From an uncultured Acetatifactor sp. (GTDB taxonomy: Bacteria > Bacillota > Clostridia > Lachnospirales > Lachnospiraceae): 64,000 nucleotides of DNA. The stretch spans positions 1 through 64,000 of the forward strand of contig CAJTSE010000015.1 of assembly GCA_910578815.1 (NCBI GenBank), given 5' to 3'. Both the position numbers and the translations under genes were made by a program. The notes under the pieces were generated by a model. That model searched no databases. It saw nothing but the letters and a program-made list of their open reading frames with translations, and was not told where the DNA came from. Positions 35,604 to 42,752 of the stretch are shown here, piece by piece. Positions within the stretch are counted from its first letter, which is position 1, and each line of letters begins with the position of its first letter.

Positions 35604-35894
35604 ATGAACAGAAAAAATTTACCGCTGGTATTGATGCTTTTGGCAGGAGCTGTTACATGTATCATTACCTTCACAAATAAGTATGCCATGGTGGATAGGC
35701 TTGGAATACTGCTTGGCGTACTGGTATTGTTCTATTTACTGGGCAGCATCCTTGTGTGGACCCTCAACTTTTTCGATCAGCAGAACGAGAAAAAGCGGAA
35801 GGAAGAGGGAGAAGTAATAGAGAAGGAAGCGGAAGAAACCGAAGAGGGCCGTACAGAACAGGAAGACGGAGAGGTTTCGGACGAAGAGGAATAA
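35604..35894 (+). CDS. Small two-helix membrane protein, unknown function
   Basis: A 96-residue protein with two membrane helices (about 6-22 and 32-55), followed by a cytoplasmic tail of about 35 residues that is almost all Glu, Lys, Asp and Arg. I do not recognise a named family. It sits between cheD and the sigma-28 gene in the operon, so it may be a flagellar accessory protein. The start is ATG 35604; the upstream ribosome site is weak (GGAAGGCG). It is probably real given its position and composition. Confidence 0.7.
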   Translation: MNRKNLPLVLMLLAGAVTCIITFTNKYAMVDRLGILLGVLVLFYLLGSILVWTLNFFDQQNEKKRKEEGEVIEKEAEETEEGRTEQEDGEVSDEEE

Positions 35895-35921
35895 AAGTAA
35901 ACGAAAGGAGCGGCAGGTTTC

Positions 35922-36695
35922 ATGGATGAGGCAGGCAGAAGAAAGCTGTTAGAAGAGTATGCAAAGACAAAATCGCCGGAAGCCAGGGAAAAATTGATTC
36001 TGGAATACGCTCCGCTCGTAAAGGTTGTTGCAGGGCGTCTCAGTATGTATCTGGGTTACAACGTGGAGTATGACGACCTTGTAAGCTACGGTATTTTCGG
36101 GCTGATCGACGCTATAGACAAATTTGATTGTTTCAAAGAAGTTAAATTTGAAACATATGCCAGTCTGCGGATCAGGGGAGCAATCCTGGACCAGATCCGT
36201 AAGATGGACTGGATTCCCAGAACCATCAGGCAGAAACAGAAACGGATTGAGTCGGTGATCCGGGAAGTGGAGCAGACTGCAGGACGTGCGGCTACAGATG
36301 AAGAAATTGCGGCCGGGCTTGGAATTTCGGATGATGAATATCTGGAGTGGCAGTCTCAGATGAAAATCACCGGAGTGGTTTCTTTAAACGAATACATGGA
36401 ACAGGGCAGCGATGTTTCTCAGGATTATGGCAGACACACTACTTCACGGTTTGAATCACCGGAAGAGAGGATCGAAAAGGAAGAGCTGACCAAGGTTTTG
36501 GGGGAGGCGTTGCAACTGCTGACGGAAAAGGAACAGAAGGTTATTACTCTTTATTATTTTGAAGAGCTGACGCTGAAGGAGATCAGCAGCATTCTTGAGG
36601 TTTCAGAGTCCAGGGTATCTCAGCTGCATACCAGGGCCCTGCAGAAGATGAAGACAAAAATGGGAATCTATATGGGAATTCTGACAGATAATTGA
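35922..36695 (+). CDS. fliA: Flagellar sigma factor sigma-28 (sigma-D)
   Basis: A 257-residue sigma factor that transcribes late flagellar genes. Region 2 (EYDDLVSYGIFGLIDAIDKFD.., then FETYASLRIRGAILDQIR) contacts the -10 element. Region 3 has the PRTIRQKQ motif, and region 4 has the C-terminal helix-turn-helix (LTLKEISSILEVSESRVSQLHTRAL). The gene would be called sigD in Bacillus naming. A matching promoter is visible at 11634 in this operon. The anti-sigma factor flgM is not in the window. Confidence 0.96.
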   Translation: MDEAGRRKLLEEYAKTKSPEAREKLILEYAPLVKVVAGRLSMYLGYNVEYDDLVSYGIFGLIDAIDKFDCFKEVKFETYASLRIRGAILDQIRKMDWIPRTIRQKQKRIESVIREVEQTAGRAATDEEIAAGLGISDDEYLEWQSQMKITGVVSLNEYMEQGSDVSQDYGRHTTSRFESPEERIEKEELTKVLGEALQLLTEKEQKVITLYYFEELTLKEISSILEVSESRVSQLHTRALQKMKTKMGIYMGILTDN

Positions 36696-36754
36696 TCCTA
36701 TTCTTAAAACGGAAAGCGGCCGGATGGCCATTGCAATATTCATGGGAGAAGACT

Positions 36755-38344
36755 ATGCGGAACGGTTACTTTCGACTGGTAAATTATGAGAGCGGCTATG
36801 GCCTGAAGCTGTATCCCGCGCAGGATATGGGAGATGAACTGCGGGTGGGAGAAATTGCCGAATACCTGGACGGATACGGAATTGCATACGATAGGAATAA
36901 ACTGGAGATGCTGGTCATGGAGGGAGAAGAGAAGGTTTATTATCTCGGAAGTGAACCATGCCCGAATTATCCGGAATCCTATATGCTGGACATAGCAGAA
37001 GACGGTATGTATGCCACGGTAAGATTTATTCCGCCCACTGAGATTGGCAGCAGACTCACTTTTGATGATTTTCTGCGAGATTTGAGACTGCGTAATATTG
37101 TGTATGGCATACAGACCGGGGAGCTGCAGGGGCATTTTCAGTCTGCGGGTCTATACGGTACGGACATTGTCCTGGCCAGGGGAAAGGAACCAACGGCAGG
37201 CGTGGATGCCAGTATTGAATATTATTTTAATACGGAAACGCACAGACGCCCGAAAGTTTGCGAGGACGGCAGCGTGGATTATTTTACGTTGACCACGATC
37301 AACCAATGTAAAAAGGGTGATGCGCTGGCTCGCATTATTCCGGAGGTGCCGGGAATTGACGGCAGCGATATATACGGTAATCGCATCAGAGCAAAGGAAC
37401 CAAAGCGGATTACTTTGAAATTCGGACAGAACATCGGTCTCTCCGAAGACAAAAGAACTATTTATACCATGGTAGACGGACATGTGACCTTGCTGGAGGA
37501 TAAGGTGTTTGTGTCCGACGTCTATGCGGTAAAGGATGTGGATGTATCTACCGGAAACCTGGATTATCAGGGAAGCATTCAGATCGACGGTAATGTGAGT
37601 ACAAATTTTGAGGTCAAGGCCGGCGGAAACGTGATCATTGAAGGCTTAGTGGAAGGTGCGAAGATTATTGCCGGCGGAAGCATAACAATCGGCAAGGGCA
37701 TGAACGGTGCAGCAGGCGGAATGTTGAAGGCAGGCGGCGATGTGATGGTCAAATTCCTGGAGAATGCGCGGGTTGTGGCAGGTGGATTTGTACATTCCGG
37801 CGCTATTCTTCACAGTCGTGTATCGGCGGGAACAGAGGTTATTGTGGAGGGAAAGAAAGGGTTGATCGTAGGCGGTTATGTACAGGCCGCCAAGCGGATC
37901 GAAGCCAAGTCCATCGGAGCAAGCATGGGCGCAACAACAATTTTGGAGGTGGGTGTTAATCCTCTGATTAAAACGCAGTTTACCAGGCTGCAGAAGAGTC
38001 AGGCAGATATGATGAAAACAATTCAGAATGCGGAAGTGATTCTGACTACCTTTAAAGAAAAGCTGAGCAAGGGAGTGCAGTTTAACGAAAGCCAGTTGAA
38101 ATATTTTAAGAGTGTGGCGGCTTTGGTGGAAGAAAAAACCGCGGAGCTGAAGGAACTGGATATGCGGCTGGAAAAGCTGCGCAAGATGATGGAGACACAG
38201 AAACAGGCGGAAATTCTGGTCAACAGCGAAATGTATCCGGGAACGACCATCATTATCGGAGATGCAACCAAGACCATCCACACCAGTTATCATTATTGTA
38301 AGTTTGTGCGGGATCAAGGTGAGGTAAAAATGGTGGCTTTGTAA
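36755..38344 (+). CDS. FapA-domain (DUF342) protein
   Basis: A 529-residue cytosolic protein of the FapA/DUF342 family. The middle (about 260-400) is a run of Gly/Val-rich repeats that would form a right-handed beta helix (VDVSTGNLDYQGSIQIDGNV, then VKAGGNVIIEGLVEG). The C-terminal ~90 residues are coiled coil. The N-terminal ~160 residues are family-specific. I prefer ATG 36755 after GGGAGAAG; an ORF-start further upstream (36692) overlaps the sigma-28 stop. In other bacteria FapA proteins affect polymer or membrane functions, and the role here is unknown. It belongs to the flagellar operon tail. Confidence 0.85.
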   Translation: MRNGYFRLVNYESGYGLKLYPAQDMGDELRVGEIAEYLDGYGIAYDRNKLEMLVMEGEEKVYYLGSEPCPNYPESYMLDIAEDGMYATVRFIPPTEIGSRLTFDDFLRDLRLRNIVYGIQTGELQGHFQSAGLYGTDIVLARGKEPTAGVDASIEYYFNTETHRRPKVCEDGSVDYFTLTTINQCKKGDALARIIPEVPGIDGSDIYGNRIRAKEPKRITLKFGQNIGLSEDKRTIYTMVDGHVTLLEDKVFVSDVYAVKDVDVSTGNLDYQGSIQIDGNVSTNFEVKAGGNVIIEGLVEGAKIIAGGSITIGKGMNGAAGGMLKAGGDVMVKFLENARVVAGGFVHSGAILHSRVSAGTEVIVEGKKGLIVGGYVQAAKRIEAKSIGASMGATTILEVGVNPLIKTQFTRLQKSQADMMKTIQNAEVILTTFKEKLSKGVQFNESQLKYFKSVAALVEEKTAELKELDMRLEKLRKMMETQKQAEILVNSEMYPGTTIIIGDATKTIHTSYHYCKFVRDQGEVKMVAL

Positions 38345-38353
38345 GGAGGCAAT

Positions 38354-38659
38354 ATGGCATTCAGTGCGATAGAATTAACCACGGTATCAAGGGCACAGGA
38401 CTATTCCACGATCAAACAGAATGAAGACAATAAGGCTTTTGTGGATCAGAGCAACGGTCAGTTTCAGGTGCAAAAAAACGAGCAGCGAATGACCAAAGAG
38501 GTACATAGCGGCGATAATGCCCAGTGGTCTGAAAAGCAGCCGGATGCCCGCCAGAAGGGAAACGGGAAGTACCAGGGAGACGGCGGAAAACGGCGCAGGC
38601 AGCAGTCCAGGGAGCAGATGGTCGTGAAAGAGAAAAAGGGATTTGATATTAAGATCTGA
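38354..38659 (+). CDS. Small polar operon protein, unknown function
   Basis: A 101-residue, highly polar protein rich in Gln, Lys, Asp and Gly with no membrane helix and a basic middle (GGKRRRQQ). It has a good ribosome site (GTAAGGAGGCAAT) 10 bp after the FapA gene and starts MAFSAIELTTVSRAQDYS. I do not recognise a characterised family. It is likely intrinsically disordered, apart from a short conserved N-terminus. Its place in the operon suggests a flagellar accessory role, not proven. Confidence 0.65.
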   Translation: MAFSAIELTTVSRAQDYSTIKQNEDNKAFVDQSNGQFQVQKNEQRMTKEVHSGDNAQWSEKQPDARQKGNGKYQGDGGKRRRQQSREQMVVKEKKGFDIKI

Positions 38660-38673
38660 AAAGGAATGACAAA

Positions 38674-39612
38674 ATGGAAATGACAGAGATCGTGCTGTTG
38701 GCTGCGGGCGGAATCATATTTATATTAAGCTTTTTGATCCCGGACAAGAAGGGCGAAGTCTCTGAACAGTCCAGGGAAGTAGTGAAGGATGAAATCGCGG
38801 ATTTGGTGAACCGTGAGATTGAGAATGTCAGAGGGCATGTGGACGGTGTGGTGGAAGAGGCCGTTACTTATGCCATGGAAAAGACGGAGCGCTCTCTGGA
38901 ACGTTTGTCCAACGAGAAGATCATGGCAGTAAACGAGTATTCCGATACTGTGCTGTCTGAAATACACAAGAATCATGAGGAAGCGATGTTTCTTTATGAC
39001 ATGTTGAACAGCAAACATGCAAATCTGAAGGAAACGGTTTCAGAGGTGAACCGTACCGTAAAGGAAGTGGAAGAAAAGGTAAACAGCTTAAAGGAGATGA
39101 CCAGTGAAGCGGCTCAGCCTGTACAGGCAGTGATGCCTGTACCTGCAGCTCCCCGGGTGAAAACAGCGGTGGAGCGGCTTATGGAGCATAATACGGCACA
39201 GACGAAAGAAAACCAGGAATTTCGTCCGGGGGTATCGGGAACCGTACCGCCCGCCACCGGAAAGGGATCTTCCGCAGTGCAGAATTCCTCTGGGACTCCT
39301 TCAGCTAAGCAGCAGACAGGCGGCACGGCTGTTCGGGGACCCAAACAGCTTGGAACAGGGGCGGCGTCAGCGGCATCGCCGGCGCCCGGTATAGATGTTC
39401 CGTTTCCTGCCGAAACTTTGAATGCTCAGCCTTCTGCCGCAGGAAGGGTCAGTTTTCTGGATGAAAATGCTTCGGGCGGGCAGAATAATAACGAGCGGAT
39501 TCTTAAACTTTACCGCCAGGGGAAATCCAAGGTTGCGATTGCGAAGGAATTGGGCCTTGGGGTGGGAGAAGTAAAGCTGGTAATTGATTTGTTTCAGAAC
39601 CAGCAGAAATAA
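38674..39612 (+). CDS. Membrane-anchored coiled-coil protein, DUF6115-like
   Basis: A 312-residue protein. A single N-terminal membrane helix (about 5-23) is followed by a helical coiled-coil region (about 25-150), a low-complexity Ala/Pro/Gly/Ser linker (about 150-265) and a C-terminal helical motif (about 275-312: NERILKLYRQGKSKVAIAKELGLGVGEVKLV). That tail looks like a helix-turn-helix and is the hallmark I associate with DUF6115 proteins at the end of Lachnospiraceae flagellar operons. Function unknown. Confidence 0.75.
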   Translation: MEMTEIVLLAAGGIIFILSFLIPDKKGEVSEQSREVVKDEIADLVNREIENVRGHVDGVVEEAVTYAMEKTERSLERLSNEKIMAVNEYSDTVLSEIHKNHEEAMFLYDMLNSKHANLKETVSEVNRTVKEVEEKVNSLKEMTSEAAQPVQAVMPVPAAPRVKTAVERLMEHNTAQTKENQEFRPGVSGTVPPATGKGSSAVQNSSGTPSAKQQTGGTAVRGPKQLGTGAASAASPAPGIDVPFPAETLNAQPSAAGRVSFLDENASGGQNNNERILKLYRQGKSKVAIAKELGLGVGEVKLVIDLFQNQQK

Positions 39613-39672
39613 AGGCGAAAATTTTGATATGATGGGAAATTTGTTTAGTTGTTATGCGCAAGAGGTGTATAA

Positions 39673-40404
39673 GTGAAGTTAAAGATGTATATGAGGGGGC
39701 TGGGCATCGGTATTATGGTGACAGCCCTGATTATGGGAATAGCCACAAAAGACGGGCGGCCTCTGACCGATGCGGAGATTAAGGCAGCGGCGGCAAAGCT
39801 GGGGATGGTTGACAGCAATGCGCTGAAGCTGACAGATCTGCCGCAGGATGGCGGGAGGAAAGACTCACAGCCGGGCGGAGCAGAAGGTACGCCCGGAGCG
39901 GAAGGAAATCCGGGCGGAACGGAAGGCATATCAGACGCGAAAGGAAATTCCGGCGAGGCTGGAGATAAATCAGACGGTGGGGACAATTCGCCGGGTGAGG
40001 GTGAGAATTCGGACGGAGAGGAAGACTTGTCAGGTGAGCCTGAAAAACCGGACGGAGAGGAAGTCGTGTCAGGTGAGGGTGAAACTCTGGACAGTACAGA
40101 AACTGCTTCGGGAGAGGGAACGACTCCGGGCGGCGCAGGAGAGCCGGAAGCGGGGTCCAATACGGCAGGAGCTTCGGACCCTGAGCCTTTGGGAGAAACG
40201 ATTAAAATTACCGTCAGCAGAGGGACTGGCTCACGCTCGGTGTGTAATCAGCTTGCAGAGGCAGGCTTGATAGAGGATGCGGCCGCTTTTGACCAATATC
40301 TGATTGACAGCGGATATTCCAAGCGGATCAGCGCGGGAACCTTTGAGATTCCTAAAGGTGCATCAGATGAAGAAATTGCCAAAATTATCAGTAAAAGCAG
40401 ATAA
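39673..40404 (+). CDS. MltG/YceG-like N-terminal domain protein with acidic linker
   Basis: A 243-residue protein starting at GTG 39673 after AGAGGTG. It has an N-terminal membrane helix (about 8-24), then a long Gly/Glu/Ser/Asp/Pro-rich linker (about 60-175) built of quasi-repeats. The C-terminal LysM-like domain (about 175-243) has the ITVSRGTGSRSVCNQLAEAGLI pattern of the MltG N-terminal domain. The transglycosylase catalytic domain is absent, so it is not a lytic enzyme. It is the last gene before the operon terminator. Confidence 0.75.
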   Translation: MKLKMYMRGLGIGIMVTALIMGIATKDGRPLTDAEIKAAAAKLGMVDSNALKLTDLPQDGGRKDSQPGGAEGTPGAEGNPGGTEGISDAKGNSGEAGDKSDGGDNSPGEGENSDGEEDLSGEPEKPDGEEVVSGEGETLDSTETASGEGTTPGGAGEPEAGSNTAGASDPEPLGETIKITVSRGTGSRSVCNQLAEAGLIEDAAAFDQYLIDSGYSKRISAGTFEIPKGASDEEIAKIISKSR

Positions 40405-40430
40405 AACCCCTTGCAAGACAAGGGGTTTTA
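40403..40430 (+). terminator. Terminator of the flagellar operon, overlapping the rpsB promoter
   Basis: AAAACCCCTTG (40403-40413), loop CAAGA, CAAGGGGTTTT (40419-40429). It overlaps the stop codon of the last operon gene. Its 3' T tract is short (TTTT). The rpsB -35 TTGCAA (40411-40416) lies in its apex. Confidence 0.85.
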
Positions 40431-40439
40431 TGCTATGCT
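40411..40439 (+). promoter_or_regulatory. rpsB-tsf promoter nested in the terminator
   Basis: TTGCAA (40411-40416), a 17-nt spacer, TATGCT (40434-40439). The -35 is within the loop and right arm region of the flagellar operon terminator, so transcripts from it start after the hairpin. Confidence 0.65.
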
Positions 40440-40445
40440 TTATGA

Positions 40446-40573
40446 GTTGTTAAAAAACACGCGCGATCATTTGGCAATGGTGCCCGGAGAGGGTCAGAGC
40501 CAGAGCTAACCGGGTTTTAACGCGACCCGGCAGAAAAATCGCGGGGAAGAATTAACCAGACGGAGGTAGAAAA
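40446..40573 (+). ncRNA. Structured rpsB leader (candidate ribosomal protein S2 leader)
   Basis: The untranslated leader of about 128 nt can form an outer stem CGCGAT (40462-40467)/ATCGCG (40538-40543). It also forms an inner stem CCGGGT (40510-40515)/ACCCGG (40525-40530) and a further pairing TGCC (40481-40484)/GGCA (40529-40532) that competes with it. No T run follows, so control would be at translation. Autoregulatory S2 leaders upstream of rpsB are known in other bacteria; a match to one is not proven here. Confidence 0.45.
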
Positions 40574-41329
40574 ATGAGCGTTATTTCCATGAAACAGTTA
40601 CTTGAAGCAGGTGTTCATTTCGGACATCAGACCAGGAGATGGAACCCTAAAATGGCTCCTTATATCTTCACCGAGAGAAACGGCATCCACATCATTGACC
40701 TGCAGAAGTCCGTGGTGAAGGTAGATGAGGCGTATCGGGCAGTATCCGAGATCGCGGCTCAGGGCGGCACCATTTTGTTTGTGGGTACCAAGAAGCAGGC
40801 ACAGGATGCGGTTAAGGTTGAGGCAGAGCGTTGCGGAATGTTTTATGTGAACGAGAGATGGCTGGGCGGCATGCTGACCAACTTCAAGACCATTCAGTCC
40901 CGTATCACAAGGCTTCATGCAATCGAGAAGATGTCCGAGGACGGAACTTTTGACGTACTTCCCAAGAAGGAAGTGATTCAGCTGAGAAAGGAATGGGATA
41001 AGCTGGAGAAGAATCTTGGCGGAATCAAGAATATGACCAGAATTCCGGACGCCATTTTCGTGGTTGATCCCAAGAAGGAGAGAATCTGCGTACAGGAGGC
41101 TCATTCTCTTGGAATTACCTTGATTGGTATCGGCGATACCAACTGTGATCCCGAAGAACTGGATTATATCATTCCCGGCAATGACGATGCCATCAGAGCC
41201 GTTAAGCTGATTGTGGCAAAGATGGCGGATGCCGTGATCGAAGCAAATCAGGGTGAGGCCGTTTACACCGAGGCGGAAGCAGCAGAAGCGGCTGAGGATA
41301 TTGAGGAAATTGCGCAGAGCGAGGAATAA
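40574..41329 (+). CDS. rpsB: 30S ribosomal protein S2
   Basis: A 251-residue small-subunit protein. It starts [27 protein letters not shown] and contains the [13 protein letters not shown] motif, both S2 hallmarks. The C-terminal acidic tail (Ala/Glu-rich) is common in Clostridia. It is followed by tsf after 39 bp, the universal rpsB-tsf pair. It is preceded by CGGAGGTAGAAAA. Confidence 0.98.
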   Translation: MSVISMKQLLEAGVHFGHQTRRWNPKMAPYIFTERNGIHIIDLQKSVVKVDEAYRAVSEIAAQGGTILFVGTKKQAQDAVKVEAERCGMFYVNERWLGGMLTNFKTIQSRITRLHAIEKMSEDGTFDVLPKKEVIQLRKEWDKLEKNLGGIKNMTRIPDAIFVVDPKKERICVQEAHSLGITLIGIGDTNCDPEELDYIIPGNDDAIRAVKLIVAKMADAVIEANQGEAVYTEAEAAEAAEDIEEIAQSEE

Positions 41330-41368
41330 GTCGATATTGTTTGGTATAGAGAAAGAGAGGAAATAAAA

Positions 41369-42307
41369 ATGGCAGAAGTTACCGCATCCATGGTAAAGGA
41401 GCTGCGTGAGGCGACCGGCGCAGGAATGATGGATTGTAAAAAGGCTCTGGGTGAGACCAATGGAAATATGGAAGAGGCGATTGAGTTCTTAAGAAAGAGC
41501 GGCCAGGCTAAGGCAGTTAAAAAGGAAGGCAGAATTGCGGCGGAGGGGCTTTGCCGCATTGCAATGAAAGGTGATAATACTGCAGCAGTGGTGGAGGTGA
41601 ATTCCGAGACAGACTTTGTGGCAAAGAATGAAACCTTCCAGCAGTTTGTTGAGGCTGTTGCAGAGCAGGCAGTAAATTCCTCTGCGGCAGATTTGGATGC
41701 TTTTCTTGCAGAGCCTTGGAATGAGGACAGTTCTAAGACCGTTCAGGAAGCTTTGGTGGATAAGATTGCAGTAATCGGTGAAAAGCTGAGCATCAGAAGA
41801 TTTGAAAAGGTGGAAGAGCAGCAGGGCTGTGTGGTTTCTTATGTACATGGCGGAGGAAGGATCGGTGTCATTGTGGATGCCGAGACGAATGTGGTGAACG
41901 ACGCGATTAAGGAAGCCCTGACAAACATTGCAATGCAGGTTGCCGCGCTGTATCCTAAGTATGTTGCTACATCCGATGTATCCGAGGAATACAAGGCGCA
42001 TGAGAAGGAGATCATTGCCGCACAGATTGAGCAGGATCCCAAGATGGCAGGTAAGCCTGAAAAAGTGATCGAGGGCGCAATCGCAGGCCGCCTGAATAAG
42101 GAACTGAAGGAGGTCTGTCTGCTTGAGCAGGTATATGTAAAGGCTGAGGACGGAAAGCAGACCGTAGCGCAGTACCTGGCTCAGGTTGCAAAAGAGAATG
42201 GTGCTTCCGTAAGCATCCGGAAATTCGTGCGTTTTGAGACCGGTGAAGGTATTGAAAAGAAGCAGGAAGATTTTGCGGCAGAGGTTGCTGCACAGATGAA
42301 TCAGTAG
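41369..42307 (+). CDS. tsf: Translation elongation factor Ts
   Basis: A 312-residue guanine-nucleotide exchange factor for EF-Tu. The N-terminal UBA-like region has ASMVKELREATGAGMMDCKKAL. The core includes the conserved EVNSETDFVAKNE motif. Ends ..FAAEVAAQMNQ. It shares a transcript with rpsB and is followed by a long-stem terminator. Length is typical. Confidence 0.98.
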   Translation: MAEVTASMVKELREATGAGMMDCKKALGETNGNMEEAIEFLRKSGQAKAVKKEGRIAAEGLCRIAMKGDNTAAVVEVNSETDFVAKNETFQQFVEAVAEQAVNSSAADLDAFLAEPWNEDSSKTVQEALVDKIAVIGEKLSIRRFEKVEEQQGCVVSYVHGGGRIGVIVDAETNVVNDAIKEALTNIAMQVAALYPKYVATSDVSEEYKAHEKEIIAAQIEQDPKMAGKPEKVIEGAIAGRLNKELKEVCLLEQVYVKAEDGKQTVAQYLAQVAKENGASVSIRKFVRFETGEGIEKKQEDFAAEVAAQMNQ

Positions 42308-42344
42308 AAATTTGTCGAAATTAGGCGAATAGAGATAGGAATGA

Positions 42345-42388
42345 GAACCCTTGTAAGTGGTGTGGATGTGCCATTTGCGAGGGTTTTT
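42345..42388 (+). terminator. Rho-independent terminator after tsf
   Basis: A stem of about 15 bp (AACCCTTGTAAGTGG at 42345-42359 pairing with CCATTTGCGAGGGTT at 42370-42384, a few G-T pairs), followed by TTTATT. Confidence 0.85.
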
Positions 42389-42752
42389 ATTATGAAAGGG
42401 GCAATAACATGGGGAATCCAATAATTGATCGTTATCTAGTAGCAAATTGCTTATAAGGAACAATTTGTTACTCCTATATCCTCAAAATATAATGGAACAT
42501 ATTCTATTGCTTCATACTCAGTTAATAGAGATTACCGGAGGAAGCGATGGAATCTGGGACATACGGTTGAAAAGCCGCTGTCTTAGAACAGTCAAAAATC
42601 ACTGAGAAGCCTGTAAAATACATAGTTCCGGGGATATGCGGCCGGGACGAGGAAAAGGGAAAGTTAGCAAAACAGATGGGAATGTAATTCCAATTTGCAC
42701 ACGGGCACCCAGAGGAAATATGTCAACAGAAGCTGACGGGTGCCCGGCGGAA
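42389..42752. other. Non-coding gap between tsf and the minus-strand glycosyltransferase
   Basis: I see no convincing gene in this stretch. It holds two inverted repeats. AGTAGCAAATTG (42438-42449)/CAATTTGTTACT (42461-42472) has one mismatch. CGGGCACCC (42702-42710)/GGGTGCCCG (42738-42746) encloses GTCA (42722-42725)/TGAC (42734-42737). The second is at the 3' end of the minus-strand gene and may act as a T-less terminator or an RNA end-stabiliser. A short reading frame at 42636-42833 overlaps the glycosyltransferase end and has no ribosome site. Confidence 0.55.

Noticed and set aside
41489..42463. A 324-codon minus-strand reading frame over tsf
   Set aside because: It is antisense to the clear tsf gene, lacks a ribosome site and shows no family motif, so it is a frame shadow.
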